Positions 27,517 through 42,500 of a DNA stretch of 64,000 bases are shown here, in pieces. Where the stretch lies: contig NC_081549.1 of assembly GCF_901000735.1 (NCBI RefSeq), forward strand, positions 6,563,416-6,627,415. The letters are read 5' to 3'. The position numbers were made by a program, and so were the translations under genes. The DNA is from Corylus avellana (Eukaryota > Streptophyta > Magnoliopsida > Fagales > Betulaceae). Numbering within the stretch: the first letter of the stretch is position 1; the number at the start of each line of letters is the position of its first letter. The notes beneath the pieces were generated by a model, which saw only the letters and a list, made by a program, of their open reading frames with translations, was not told the origin of the DNA and did not search any database.

Positions 27517-30500
27517 CTGATTCAGAAATTGCTTGCTGATGCTTTTACAGGTGAAATCGAAACTTGGAATTCTTAGTTCATACGCTGATGCTACTGATGG
27601 TTTAGTAACACATGGATGGATCACAAAGATTGAGACACATGGATGCTTTGTACGATTTTACAATGGAGTTCAAGGATTTGCTCCCAGGCTAGTCTCTGGT
27701 CATCTAGATAACAGTTTTAGTAACTTGCTATATTTGACTTCGCTTGATCATTGTTATTGATATGTAAATGATGTACTAATGCAATGTCAATTTTTCTTTC
27801 TGATGGTACTTCGTTGTAATCTATATACGTATTTTCTGCTCTCTCTCTCTCTCTTGGTTATTGATTTTCTCCTTTAAGATGTTCCGATCTTGTTTTCTGG
27901 TAAAATAGCGATGAATGCAGAAATAGTCCCAAAAGAAAAAAAAGGAAAAAGAAAAAAGAAGTTAGAATATAAGAAATGTTATGTTAGAAAATTAGGAAAA
28001 AAGTGAGAATATTATGAAAATTGATAGCCAAAAGAGCTGCAAATTTGACTATTAGCCAGAAGATGCCCAAGGTGACCATTTCTGGTGTCTATGATCAATT
28101 ACCATAACTATGGCTGGACGATACATAAAGATGACCATTTCCGGTGTCTAGGATCATTTACCTAATTATGGCCATTAGCCAGAGATACTTAAAGGTGACC
28201 ATTTTTGTCATCTAGGATCAGTTATCCACAACGGATTGCTTATGGAACTAGAGCAGGCTGAATGCAGTAGGAATGTGCATTGGGATTATTGTTAGATCAT
28301 TAAATTCCTAGTCAATTTTGGCTTAGTATTTGGTATCTTTAAGAACCTTTAAAGTTTGCTTTCCTTGGTGGTTTTTTGTTTTCTTCCTCTTTTGAAGTTT
28401 AGAAGGGATCCTCTGAAGTGTATCAATGCCATTAAGGATATGTATGATAGAACAGTGGCTAGATTAAGGACTAGGGGAGAAATCACAAGTGAGTTTCTTA
28501 TTATAATAGGTTTTACATCAATGATCAACAATGAGTCTTTAGCAGAAGGACCGGAGCTCCCCTCCAGCCACCCTCGCTGTGGCAGTTGTTGTTGTTGCTG
28601 CCAAGGCCACTTTGGATATTCCTTTTACTTTTTGTTTGTTTTACAATTCAAACAGGCAGGGGCTGATCAATGCTGTGCTATTGGTTATGGATGAGTTTAT
28701 TAGACTGATTTAAGACGCGGTTGTCCCATAGTTTAGGCTTTGTTGCGGATAAATGATGTCATTTTACTGGATTAAGAGTTAATTCTAAATTGGTAGTTTG
28801 GAAGGATACTTAATGGTTGACAGTGGTGGGTTTAAAGTCCTTCAATACTCTTTTCCACTGTGTAGCTGCTTTAAACTTTTCCTGACTTGCTTGCTTTTCA
28901 TGATTTTATCGACCTTTTCTTTTCTTTTTAGTTAGGTGTTCCTCTTGTATACTTTTTGTATACCTGAGTTGCGTCTTTTGCCTTTTTTAATGATCTATTG
29001 ATTCAGAAAATATTAAAACATCATCTATGTAAACCTGAGTTCTAATTTGCTTACTTTTTAATGATATTTTGATTACTCATCTTGTCCCATTCTAAACCAG
29101 ATCTGAACTCGGATTAGAACCTGGATGTGACCCAAGTACAAATTACCATGTTGGACAAGTTGTCAAGTGTAGGATAACGAGTTCAGTCCCTGCTTCGAGG
29201 AGGATCAACCTTAGTTTCATAATAAAGCCTACAAGGTTTGCTTCCCCACACTCTCTGATGTTGGTTTTTGCCTTTATATTTCCTGCCTGTGAACTTCAAT
29301 ATGAAAGTAAAATACGAAACTTTTATCCACACTTGGAAAAAGACCCTGAAAGTTCATTTTAGATAATATTTCCAATGAATTGTGGCTCAGATGGTTTGAC
29401 CATTGTGAAGTTTGGGAGGTAATGTTATCAAGTTATTGTAATAGAGTCCTTATCTGTACTCTGCAAGAAAAAATGGTTATCGTAAATTTCATTCATAATT
29501 TATTCTATTTAATTTGAGAATTCAAATGGCAGGGTTTCTGAAGAGGATATGGTAAAGTTAGGTAGCCTTGTTTCTGGAGTTGTTGACAGAGTAACCACCC
29601 ATGGTGTTGTAGTCTATGTAAATGCAAAAGGTTACTTGGAGGGTACAATTTCAACTGAACACTTGGCAGATCACCACGGTATAGAAGTTTATTGGGCTTG
29701 ATAAGGATTTTTTGTGACTGCACTTTTTTATTTATTGGAATTTCCTGATTTGAGTCTCTTTTTATTCAGGGCATGCTACTATGATGAAGTCAGTCTTGAA
29801 GGCTGGATATGAGTTTGATCAACTGCTGGTACTAGGTATTCTCCAATCTTTGGCCATGCTCTCTTTTAAAATGTGGTTTTTATTTGCTTATTTTTGGGTA
29901 AGAAATAGAGCTATGTTAGAAGAAAAAAAAGAGAGATAATTCAATTTTTGGCGTTATTGTGGGTGAGACAAGAGTATTCAAATAAAAAAAAAATACCTAA
30001 ATTGTTGTTGACCACCTTTTTCTCCTCTCTCGCTACTTTCAGCACTCCTCTCCTTAGCAATTCACTTTCTTGTCCTTAATTAACTGCCAACATCTTTCAT
30101 TTCATTTCATTTTTAATGAAAATCAATAATTTATATTTCCTTTTCCTTTCTAATAGTTTGATAGACACTGCTGCTGTGTTGGGGTTTTGTGTGTGTATGT
30201 GATGTACAGGTAGATGGTGGCGCCTATTGAGAAGTTTGTAGAGGATAAAATTGTCTTGTAAAGCTTTTACTCTGCTGACCAGTTGTGTTACCCATCGTAC
30301 CCATCTTACTTTTACTCCTATTAGATCAGGAGCTTGACACAACTATGTTTCCCTTTGGCATATTTAAGGCTAAGGCTGACACACATAAATAGAAGGGATT
30401 TGTTTCTCCTAGCCAGCTAGGTGTTTTCCCTTCTTGTGTACGTGGGTGCACCTTATACTTTTAATGATATTTTGATTACTTATATAAAAAAAAAAAAAAC

Positions 30501-33500
30501 ATAAGTAGAAGGGATTTGTCTATAAAACTTTAGTTTGAGACATTCTTTTGGACTCTCTTGCAAGTCTTGCTAGATAGTCAAATGCTTTCCTCCTTATTAC
30601 CGTATACTCTGCATCCAATATTGTAAATTGGATATACAATTTTTGTGGGCCATAAAATAGAAAAGAACTAAAGGGAAAAAAACTAAAATGAAAGTGAACA
30701 AGTTTTCAAGATGTAAATAAAGCAACCTCTTAAAATACTTCCTCAGTTGCTAATCCATTGAGCAATGTGAATTGGGACCTCCTCAAAAACCCCAATTTGT
30801 TGATGGCTTGCTATTTTCAAGAATAATTGTGTTCCTTTCACTTCAAAAGGTCCGGATCAATGTAAAAGTATCAAATCCCTATAGTCCTTTCTGTTGGACC
30901 AAGTCTTAGCATACACGGTAAAGGGAGAAGCAACTCTATTTTTTGCTTCTTGAAGTGTTGCCATTATTCTGTTGTTTGGATTTTCCTAAGCTGCTGATAT
31001 ATTAAGGCCTAGCTTGTCATTGCCGTTTTCTTATATTTTGCCTTTTCTTTTAGCCTGGGTTTTATGTATCAGTCATATCAAAAGTTTTACTTAACATTTT
31101 ATTTAGGATTTGAGTCATCATCATGTATCTTGTGAAAACGTTTGTTGACAAAGATGTGGCTTTCATGCTTTTTGATGTTTGCTTTCCGTCTCTTTTCCTC
31201 CAAGTGAATGCTTTGTTGTTGATTCTGCTGTAATTCTCTTAGTGCTAAATGGAAGCTTTATTATCTTTAACATTATTAATTGGATATGATTTTGAAACTT
31301 GTTCTTGCATCATTATAGATATTGAGGGCAACCATTTGGTACTCTCTGCAAAACATTCTCTGATCAATTCAGCTCAGCAGCTTCCTTTGAATCTCAGTCA
31401 GATTCATCCTAACTCAGTAGTCCATGTGAGTTGTTAGTTCTCTACTTATATGATTTGTTGCTACACTTTTTGTTTGCGGGAAGCACATTTTCAATTTGTA
31501 TTTATATGCTTTCAAATTGCAGTGATAATAATTTTATTTGTGCAAACCAGGGGTACATTTGTAATTTAATTGAGACGGGTTGCTTTGTCCGCTTTCTTGG
31601 GCGTTTGACCGGTTTCTCCCCTAGACACAAGGTTCTAATTTTTCATTTTTCTGTCCATACAATCCTGGTATATTTGAATCTGATATATGTTTATACAATT
31701 TTTGTGCGATAAAATTTTGTTTTCTTCTCTGTAGGCAACAGATGACCAAAGAGTTGAACTTTCGGAGTCCTTTTACATTGGACAATCTGTTCGCAGTAAT
31801 ATTCTCGATGTTGGTGAACTACTTGAGACTGAAGCTTCTGCAATTATGATTTTTGAAACAGTTATGTAGTCTGGTTTAACACACTCGTCCCCCTCCGCCC
31901 TTTCTCTTTCAGGTCAGTAATGACACAGGTAGAATAACAGTCTCTTTGAAGGAGTCATCTTGCCATTCGACGGATGCATCCTTCATTCAAGAGTACTTTC
32001 TTCTGGAGGAGAAGGTAAAACATTATTGGCATCTTATTAAAAATTTGATTTTTATGATCATCTGTTAATCTTTGTGCTTCTATGTATTTACTATCTAAAT
32101 GTGTATTTAGCTGCATCACAAAATGACTTTTGGTGCATGTCTCTTTATTCCCTCTCTCCCCTTCCCCGCTTTCCCCTTATTTTATAAGTGAAGTGTAGAG
32201 GGTGGTTAGAGGTATGGAAAATTGTTTCTTTCATGTGAAAACGCAGTAACCGGAAAATGACATGCGCTAATGTAGATACTAAATTTTAGCATTTGGCCTT
32301 TATTACATCAAATTCATGGCAATAGGGGTGACAATTTGAATATATTTTTTTTAAAAAAATTTAAATTTGTTTGTTTGTTTGTTTGTTTTTTCCATTAAAT
32401 TGGTAGATTTATTTTATTTCTGTTAGGTTTTATGGAAGATTACATAAATATATACAGTTTGACCCAAATCTATGTCTTCATATGTGGACTATGCATCTAT
32501 GTCAGTACAAACAGTAACGTTTTCCACTTATTTTGATGTTAATATTGCAGTGTTGTAGGCATACTTATTAATGGATTGATGGGTTGAGTTGCACGGTGTT
32601 GCAAGAATGGGAGGAAGCTGATGAGGGTTAATGAGTTAACGCTCAAATCACACGAGAATATGAACCTAAAATAACATATTGAAACTTGATTTACATAGCT
32701 TCCCTAAATATTAGGTACTAGGCTTTGCCCTTTCTTTTAAATCTCCTACATGGGCCTCTTTTATTGGGTAATTTGTTGGTTTTGGTATTTTTGTGGTAAT
32801 GTTTTCCTAACTTTCTCAGTCATTTCTAAGTTGTAAGAGATTAATTGTTATCAAATGGTTATGCCATAGAGTTCTTCATTCTGGTGCAGCCTTGAGAATT
32901 TGGGCTCTGCAGAGTTCAACAGTACAGAGATTTTAAGTTCCGCTTGTGGTTTATCTATTTGGTGGTTTCTCAGTAATTTTTGTTGGCATTTTTGTTTGAC
33001 CTAATTATGGGACAACCTGTCGGCTGCACTGTTGGTCTTGTGTACTCATACTATTACCTTAGATTTAAGCCATGTAGTATTGTCTGTTGTCCCACTTGAT
33101 GAGGCTTTCTCAACAACGTGTCTAACTTGTGGTGCAAGTGTTTACTTTGGATCATTCGGTGGTAACAAGATTGGTGGTTTGACGTTCGACGGTTCTGGTC
33201 GTAGATACTGTGCTGCTGTTCTCCTCAGCTTATGCTTCCTTTCATTCTTACTATAGTATTTATTTGCAATACACGAGTCCAAGCTGTCTTTCATTGTGTC
33301 AATATCATTGTGTTTTTTACTTCTATATTTTGATTTTTTTTTTTACCAGTTGCTTATGTGCTATATTATATCTTATAGTTTTATGATATAATTACTTTTT
33401 GAGATCATAATTAACCTCTAATCTCATGTAATCATATTTATGCGATTGGCTACTATCTTAGAGAGATCTGCTAGATTTTCAAATATTTTCTAACCATTGG

Positions 33501-36500
33501 CTGTCTTCTTTCTAATCAGATTGCTAAGTTGCAATCGTTGGACTCCGGAGGATCTGAGTTACATTGGGTTGAAAGATTTAGCATTGGTAGTGTCATCGAG
33601 GGAAAAATTGAGGAGACAAAGGATATTGGAGTTGTTGTCAGCTTTGAGAAGTATCATGATGTTTTTGGTTTTATTACACACTATCAGTGTAAGTTCTTCA
33701 CCTTATATTTTGGTTATTTGGTTGATTATTGTTGCCTTCTAGCTTTCAGTTACCGTTGCAATGTAATCCTTGCAGTAGGCAGAACCATTGCAGAATCTGG
33801 CTCGCTTGTTCGAGCTGTAGTTCTTGATGTTGCATCATCAGAACGCCTTGTTGATCTATCTCTAAAGCCAGAGTTTTTGGATGAATCCAGAGGAGAAAGT
33901 TTAAAAAGCAAATCTCATAAGAAGGTTAAATTCTATGCTCTTTATCTAGGTGCACTTAACCACTTTGACTGTGTGGTGTCATGTAGGTGTTACTTCTTTT
34001 TAATGTATGATGTTTTTATGTTATTACCTCTGTTGTTACATTATGGTTTCAGAAACGCAAAAAAGAAACATCCAAGGACTTGGAAGTGCATCAAACAGTA
34101 AATGCAATTGTGGAAATTGTGAAAGAGAATTACTTGGCAAGTATTTGACGTTATTGTTTATGTTAATAGATTGGTGTTATAATTCATATACATTCTTAAT
34201 CTCCTATGTTTCAGAATTTCATTATCCCTGTTGCAGGTCCTTTCAGTGCCAGAATGTAACTATGCTATAGGATATGCATCGATATCTGACTATAATACTC
34301 AAAAGTTCCCCCAGAAACAATTTCTGACTGGACAAAGGTGAACACTAATTTTGATGGTTACTCCTTTAAAGCTATATTCTTTTGGTTTTTCATCCCATAG
34401 GGCCATTGCAATTGTTCAGAGTCTCTTCCAAAACTTTTTTGAGGTTGATAGTACCCTCTATATTAATTTCTTTCCTCAAAATTTTAGTCACTTCATGTTT
34501 CTTGAGAGGACAACTGGCCTTAAAAGTGTGCATTATTCTATAATTTATAAGTTTTCTGGTGCTTCTGGTCAGTTTTTGCGCAAGTTTTGTTGGTTGCTTT
34601 TCGAATTTTAAAAATGCATTCTTCCTTTGTGCATAAGTATATGTGCAGTTGCTGATTATTACTCATCAAGAAATAAAAGAAACTAGTCTAATTGCTTATT
34701 ATTGACGCTTTAGAATTTAATTATGCAACTTGAAATTGATTGCTTGATGCAGTGTCATTGCCACTGTCATGGCTCTTCCAAGCCCTTCAACACCAGGGAG
34801 GTTGTTTTTGCTTCTTAATTCAATGAGTGAAGCCACCGATACATCCAGTTCAAAAAGAGCCAAAAAGAAGTCTAGCTACAAAGTGGGGTCTTTGGTTCAG
34901 GCTGAGGTAGATAGTTTAGAGTACTTTGTACTATTCTAATCATGTTCTGATATTAAAGATTCACAACTGGATAGAACCATGAGGGGTTCTGGCTTTCTTT
35001 TGTGTTTAGTGTTTGGTTTGTTTAGAGGCATGCTTATGCATATGTGTGTGTACACTGGTTTAGGATACTTTTTCCTTACTTTATTTCTTGTTATTGCTTT
35101 TCAGATTACTGAAATTAAGCCTCTTGAACTAAAATTGAAATTTGGAGTCGGTTTTCGTGGAAGAGTTCATATAACAGAGGTATTTTTGAATAACTTAGGC
35201 ATATGTTATAACCATTTGTGTGATATATATATATATTTTTTTGTAATTTGTTTATCATACAATTTTTATTTGTTCTGTGGGCAGGTGAATGACATTAATG
35301 GTTTGGAAGATCCATTTGGTAACTTACGGATTGGGCAAATAGTGACTGCAAGGATTGTTGCAAAAGCTAAGCAATCGGATAAAAAAATCTACCAATGGGA
35401 ACTGTCCTTGAAACCTAAAATGCTTACTGGTAAAAAAAAAGATATACTTAAATTCCCTTTTGGTGGTCTGTTTTAAACCTATTAGTATCTTGGGCTGTGT
35501 TTGTTTTGGTTTAGAACTTTTTTGGAAATCATTTTCTGCATTTCCCAGTGTTTAGGTTTTGGACTGCTGGTGTCAAGGGGATGTATTTGTGATGGTTTTG
35601 TGTGGTCTGTGTTGATGGTAAAGTGTGGGTATGGTAAATGGTGCAGTTTTGTTGTGATTGGGTTGTATGTTTGTGGTGGTTTCTGGTTTTGGGTTATTTT
35701 GGGTTTGATCGCAGGTGAAAGTTTGGTGTTTTTTAGAATTGTTTGGTTTTGAGATGCAGCGGTTCCAATCTCTTTCCGGTTTTTGTTTTGGGTGCAATGG
35801 TGGGTAATGATTTGCAATAGGAGCAAACATTTTCTGCATCATTTTTAGGCTTTCAACCAAGTAGTAAAAAAATTGTGATTTCCTAGAAAATGTTTTTATT
35901 CTGAATTATTTTCCAATAAAATGTTTTACGCCAGAATAAATGCAGCCTTGGTTACATGGAATTCTCTTGAACAAAGTAATTTCCAGTGTCACTTCAAGTT
36001 TACCTCATTGTAATTATCATCATAACTATGTTCGTTGCATCTGGGGCATAAATTATTTTTGATTTGTGCCAACATTTTCAGCCCAGTAAAGCTATTGAGC
36101 TTGACTGTAGTCCTCTTATATATCCTCCAAATTGTATTTTGGTCAATATTTTTCTTCTACATTTTTCCCTATTAAGAAACCATTGACCACCACAATCACC
36201 CTCCCTCTATAAAGTTTTGTTAATATGCTAGAATTGAAATGTTGACGTCCTGCTGCTATAACTTGCTAAATGGTTGTATGCTTGAGGGCTTGCCTAATCT
36301 TCTTTTTGACTCAATGTTTTAATTCCATTACAAACACTTCCCATTCTCTTCTTTTTAGTCGCTGATACTACTATAATTTCCTGTGGTTAAAGGAAATGAT
36401 TTTGGCATCTTAACTCAGACATATCGTACCTTTATTAGCTTCATGGAAATTACCTCCAAAGATATATGTATCTGCACGTTCAAATTAATCTTTCAGGACT

Positions 36501-39500
36501 GTTCCTCTTGTGCTTGCTTATTTATCTGTCATGTGCTTTGAATTACTAGTTTTATCATCTGTATTTGCAAAATGTTTTACCTTTGCGTCCACGTCCATTA
36601 AAGTTTATCACCTATGAGATCTAAGTTGCAATTTGAATACAGGATTATTGGATATAGGGGACAAGCTTATGACCGACGATGTTGATTTTTCAACTGGACA
36701 ACATGTCACAGGTTACGTGTATAAAGTAGACAGTGATTGGGTCTGGTTAACAATATCTCGAGATGTGAGAGCTCAGCTGTTTATTCTTGACAGTTCATGT
36801 GAACCTAGTGAACTAGGGGAATTTTCAAAGCGCTTTCATTTAGGAGAAGGTGTTTCTGGTCACATTTTAAGTATTAACACACAGAAAAATCTATTACGGT
36901 TGGTTCTTAATTCATCATTTGCTGTCTCTAATGGAAATATTGATGGCAAAGATTTAAAGATGGATGATCATTTGAGTGAGGTCACAGCTCATATTCATGA
37001 AGGAGATATTGTGGGTGGGAGAATATCCAAAATACTTCCAGGTGTTGGTGGATTGCTCGTGCAAATTGGTCCTCAACTATATGGTAGGGTTCATTTTATG
37101 GAACTTACAGACTCATGGGTGCCTGACCCATTATCCGGATATCATGAGGGGCAATTTGTCAGGTGCAAGGTGTTGGAAGTCAGCCGCACTGTCAGGGGCA
37201 CCACTCATGTTGAATTGTCGTTACGTTCTTCTTTAGATGGCATGGTTAGTCAATCGTCTGCAGAAATTGGCGGGTATGTGGGGATTACTAACTTGCATCG
37301 TATCAAAATTACCTGTTTATATTATTATTATTTTGTGTCTCTTCATTAGTAACTTTCTAGGACAGAGTTTATGAATGATCTGCTGTAATGTCTCTCCAGA
37401 AAATATGCATATAGTAATGGAGAAGTACGAGCCTTATAAACATGCATGAAAATTGTTGTGGACAGGTTGGATAGATTAATCATTATGAAGAACTTTCTTG
37501 CTGATCTTGTTATTAAGCTCTATTAAAAGCCTTAGCATTTTTTAATGTGGACCATTTTTTTTAAATGTTTATCTGGCATGTTTACTGCTTTTCTCCTTGC
37601 TTGATAACGAAAAGTAGTAAAGTAAACAAGGATATAGTTATTATGAGCAATGTAATTAAAGAAACAAAAATCATTCATCAAATGACAACCAGCTTATTCT
37701 ATTCATTATTGATTCAAGTGGGTTTGTGTTTAATTTCTTTTCTTTTTTCCTTACATTTGAGAGTTATTAGAGCTCGAAGTGTTTTGTATTCTTGCACTTG
37801 TTTCATGATATTCAAAAAGGTTCTCGTCTTACTCTTCTGTATTATATATATATATTATTTTTATTTTTAACGCAGTAGTGTTTTATGATCTACAGGCATC
37901 CTCCTTGCAAACATGTTGAAACGATTGAGGAACTTCAGCCTAATGTTGTTGTACAGGTACTGGATATTTTTGTATTCTCATCTTAAGCTTTCCTGAATGT
38001 AGTTGCCTTTACTTTGTCTTCTCTTGTAGTCTTTTTTATTTACTTAATACTTCAAATGAGAGATTGCAGGTACTTACAGCCTCATTTTTCGGTGAATTGT
38101 TTGTGTTGTAAAATATAATAATTAGACTAATTAATGGCATACTACCATATTCAAAGCAGCAGTTTTGTTTTTCCACTGGGATATTCTGATGGCGGTTTTT
38201 GTTTTTGTTTTTTAAATTTTTTTTTTTGGGGGGTGGTTAGTAGGTGTTACTTTCCTATGTACTATTCAACATGTACTTCTCATTTTTTTTCCTTTTTTTT
38301 TTTTTTTTTTTTTTAAATAATTCTTTTCTATTATCAATAAATGCTTTACCTGGTTTTCTGGAATTATATATAATTCATAATCCAATAATTTAATATTTGA
38401 TTCATTTTCAACTTCTTCCTGGTTTAAATTTAAGCAATAACAATTGGAGTTATATGTCTAATGCTCAGTTTAACGATGGTAAACTTAGGTTGTCTAATGT
38501 GTGGTAATGGGTGGCAATATTTGTTGTATATTTCTGGGATCTATGCTTATTAACAGCTTACTTGGTCGTACTTTGTTTTCTGAATCTAAAGGGCTATGTT
38601 AAGAATGTTACATCAAAAGGATGTTTCATTTTGCTTTCCCGGAAGATCGATGCCAAGGTTCTTCTCTCAAATTTATCTGACGGATTTGTTGACAACCCCG
38701 AAAAAGATTTCCCTATTGGAAAACTTCTAATCGGCAGGTAAGTCCTTTGTTCATCTTTTCACTTGTTGGTTAAAGTGATATGTAGAGGTGGGAATAGACG
38801 CAGCAATATACTAAGAGGATTGAGTGCAGGGTGTTGTCTGTGGAGCCTTTATCAAAGCGAGTAGAAGTTACCTTGAAGACATCGAGTGCAAGCAGTGCAC
38901 CAAAATCTGAAATTAATGATTTGAGAGCCCTGCACATTGGAGATATTATTTCTGGCAGGATTAAGCGGATAGAATCATATGGTTTGTTTATCACAATTGA
39001 CGACTCGAACTTGGTAAGTAATAAGTTATTCACTTAAAGGTCAGTTATTAAAAAACTGAAAAAGTTGGGGATTTGAATAGTAGTACCCTTTTCCTTAAAG
39101 CTATTTTGAAACATGCTATATGTGGCAATTGAGTCAATTTTTTTGGGCTTAAGATGGGCAATGTCCGCGCAGGAAATTTACTTCCCAAATTGATGCTAAC
39201 AGCCAACCTATCTTTTCTTATCACAATGTTTTTAGTTGGATGGTGCATGAAGCTCATTAATTTTAATCTATACAGAAGTGCTTGTATGTTTTACTGTTTT
39301 TTTTTGTTTTTTTACTTAAAAATTATGCAGTTTTAAGTCGATGGTTTTACCTTGTATTATCATTTATGCATTGTGACTAAGTGTTTATGCATGTCCTCTT
39401 ATTTGCCTAGGTGGGTCTATGCCATGTGTCAGAGCTTTCAGATCATCATATTGACAACATCGAAACTAAATACAGAGCAGGGGAGAGAGTGACAGCGAAG

Positions 39501-42500
39501 ATATTAAAGGTATTAATGAAGAATTGTTGGAGTTACACTTCCTCTGGCGTTTTAAATTTTATGTATTCATTAAAAAAAGATATGATACTTCAGATCATCT
39601 TTAGATCATATTATGGCTGCATTTTTTGATATGCAGTCAGCGGGTTGTTCAACCTCATTTTAGAACTTGATGGATGGTCTGTTTATATATCTGGCATAGT
39701 CTTACTCTGCCAAATCATGCAATCGAAGGATAAGCTAATTTCACCAAGATCCTGTTATGGTTTTATTACTTGCATTGATTTTCTTCTGTATTTTCACCTG
39801 TTTATCAGGTGGATGAACAAAGACGCCGAATATCTCTTGGAATGAAAGATTCTTATATTGGGAGTGATGTTGATATTCGACTACCCTCAAAACAGCAGCC
39901 TGATGAAGCCAAGAGAGGAAATGGTTTTAGTGATGACACTACGTTGGTTTCATTTCCAAGTAGCAGTTTGCTTGGAGTCCAAAATATGGATATTGAAGGT
40001 GAAAAAGAAGGGTTCCCAGTTCTTGCACAGGCTGAATCAAGGGCTTCCATTCCTCCACTTGAGGTCAGTCTCGATGACATAGATCTGCCTGATATGGGTA
40101 ATTTAGTCAGTCAAGATCAAGAGCGTATTGATGAGGCAGACACCATACATGAAAGGAACACAAGACAGGCAAAGAAAAAAGTGAAGGAAGAAAGGTTGAT
40201 TCAATTCTCACACTTGTCCAGTTCTTGGTCCATTTTTTTCAATGGCTAGTTCTATACTTTTCATGTTTTAATCATGTTAACTGGGAAACTACCCTGTGCA
40301 GGGAGAAAGAAATTAGGGCTGCTGAGGATAGACTACTGGAGAATGATATACCAAGAACTGCTGATGAATTTGAGAAGCTGGTTAGAAGCTCTCCCAATAG
40401 CAGCTTTGTTTGGATAAAGTACATGGCTTTCGCACTTTCTATGGCTGATGTCGAGAAAGCCCGTTCTATTGCTGAAAGGTATTCTTTGAGCTATTTTGCT
40501 TGTTGCCCTTTGCTTTTCAAATTTAGATGCCGGCCTCATCCCTTATATGCAATCCCTTTGAAACTCGTTAGAGATGCCTCCACCCAAGACCCTCCTCTCC
40601 CACAGGTTGAACCTGGACCTACCCCTTTTCAAGTTGTCTCATGCTAGTTGTCCGGTTGCAATATTGTAATGTCTGCCACATGACCAGATGAAATTAGTTG
40701 ATCCTTGCTGGTTTTAATTGGAATCAGCCTGTGTATATAATTAAAAGGAAGCATATGGACCCACTTTTTCATGAGTTCTGGATGAACTAGTCACGTTTAT
40801 AACAAAAAACATAACATCTGGTAAAATTTGCACCATAGCCACTAACTAGTTTTCCTTTATAGGCACTGCTTCCTAGATACTTGTTTGAATACTTAAAGAT
40901 TCTATTTGGTTAGTCTTTTTGCTTTTTGATTTTCAAGATTGCTTGCCAATGAGCTCTAGCTTAATTGTTACTTTCTTGGGATGAAGGATGAAGTCATGGG
41001 TTCAAACCCCACTTGGTACATGTACAACTTATAAACGAAAAAAAGAAAAAAAAAAAAAAAAAGAAAAGCAATTTTTTTTTTTAATATCTTTTTCTTTGCG
41101 ATAAAGTTGATCTAAGATGGAAAATGATGCAAGAAACTCTCTTAAAGCATCACTGCTAGAATGTCAAGCATAGGCAAACAGAATTTCTCCCAAGAAAATT
41201 AGCAAAGTTCACTTAGAAAAGTAATTAGTTTTTGTTATTGCATAATAGCCAAATTTTGCTTTGATAACAGTTCTTTTGGGTGTGTAATCAAACAAATTAT
41301 CTCTCTTTATACTTTTCTTGGCGCTAACCGTAAATGATTAGAGGTCATTTAGTTATTTGGTTTTGCTCTTTTGATAGGAGTGGCTATTCAATTCTTTCTT
41401 TTCTTTTTTCTCTTTTTTTCCCCTTCCCTCCACCTTCCCCCTCTCCTCAAGGGGAAAGGAAGGGTGACACTTGTGTTTTCCATGTTGAATAAGTACAATA
41501 TATATGATTGATAATAGTAGCTTTTTCTAGAAGCGCATGGTAGGATATTGTGTTTCCCATAAATGTGTTTTACAGATGCGTTAACTATGTTGTTTCTCTT
41601 TGCTTTTGGAAGGGCTTTGCAAACAATAAGCTTCCGAGAAGAGAAGGAGAAGCTTAATGTTTGGGTGGCTTATTTTAATTTGGAAAATGAATATGGAAAT
41701 CCTCCAGAGGTACTAGATAGAAGACAACAATTTTTCTTTTTCTTGCTTTCATTGTCACTGTACCTCGAATTGGGAGTTTTGTTAATTTAGTTTTCTCTTC
41801 AGGAGGCTGTTGTGAAAGTATTCCAAAGAGCTTTGCAGTATAACGATCCCAAAAAGGTCCATGTTGCACTTCTGGGAATGTATGAGAGGACAGAGCAACA
41901 TAAATTAATTGACGAGCTTCTTGACAAAATGACCAAGAAGTTCAAGCATTCTTGCAAGGTACCATATTTATTTCCTACAATTGTTTTCTTTCCTTCCTCA
42001 AAATATTTAATTTGTATGTTGTATTGAATTTCAGATTTGGTTAAGACGAGTTCAAAGGATCTTGAACCAGCAGCAGGATGCGGTTCAGCCTGTTGTAAAT
42101 CGTGCTTTATTAAGCCTTCCACGCCATAAGCACATCAAGTTCATCTCACAGACAGCTATTCTTGAATTCAAATGTGGGGTTCCTGATAGAGGACGATCCA
42201 TGTTTGAAGGAATTCTGCGAGAGTACCCAAAGAGAACAGACTTGTGGAGTGTTTATCTTGATCAAGTAAAATTCCTTTTTGCCACACGATGTTTGTTATC
42301 TTTTGTCATTTTGCTGCTGTCTCAGCTTACATTCTTGCGTCAAACTTGTCAGGAGATTCGACTTGGAGAAGTGGATATAATTCGTGCACTGTTTGAGAGG
42401 GCAATCAGTTTGAGCCTCCCACCTAAAAAGATGAAAGTATGTACAACTTATTATACTATCCTTCCTTCTAAAATAATCTTTTTGCCTTGTGCTCTTCTGT

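Noticed and set aside
28050..28230. CRISPR-like array
   Set aside because: Repeats are few, degenerate and without regular unique spacers, in a plant intron; it is an ordinary degenerate tandem repeat.
33032..33256. Additional exon or nested gene in RRP5 intron 21
   Set aside because: A 74-codon frame with no family similarity; the flanking exons join in phase without it.
35482..35860. Pair of antisense open frames of about 100 codons in RRP5 intron 28
   Set aside because: They arise from a T/G-rich MITE-like sequence, are very rich in Pro, Thr, His and Lys, and have no recognisable domain.
40945..41062. A true tRNA gene
   Set aside because: Only A-box- and B-box-like motifs are present; no cloverleaf can be folded and an A-rich tail follows, so a SINE is the better reading.
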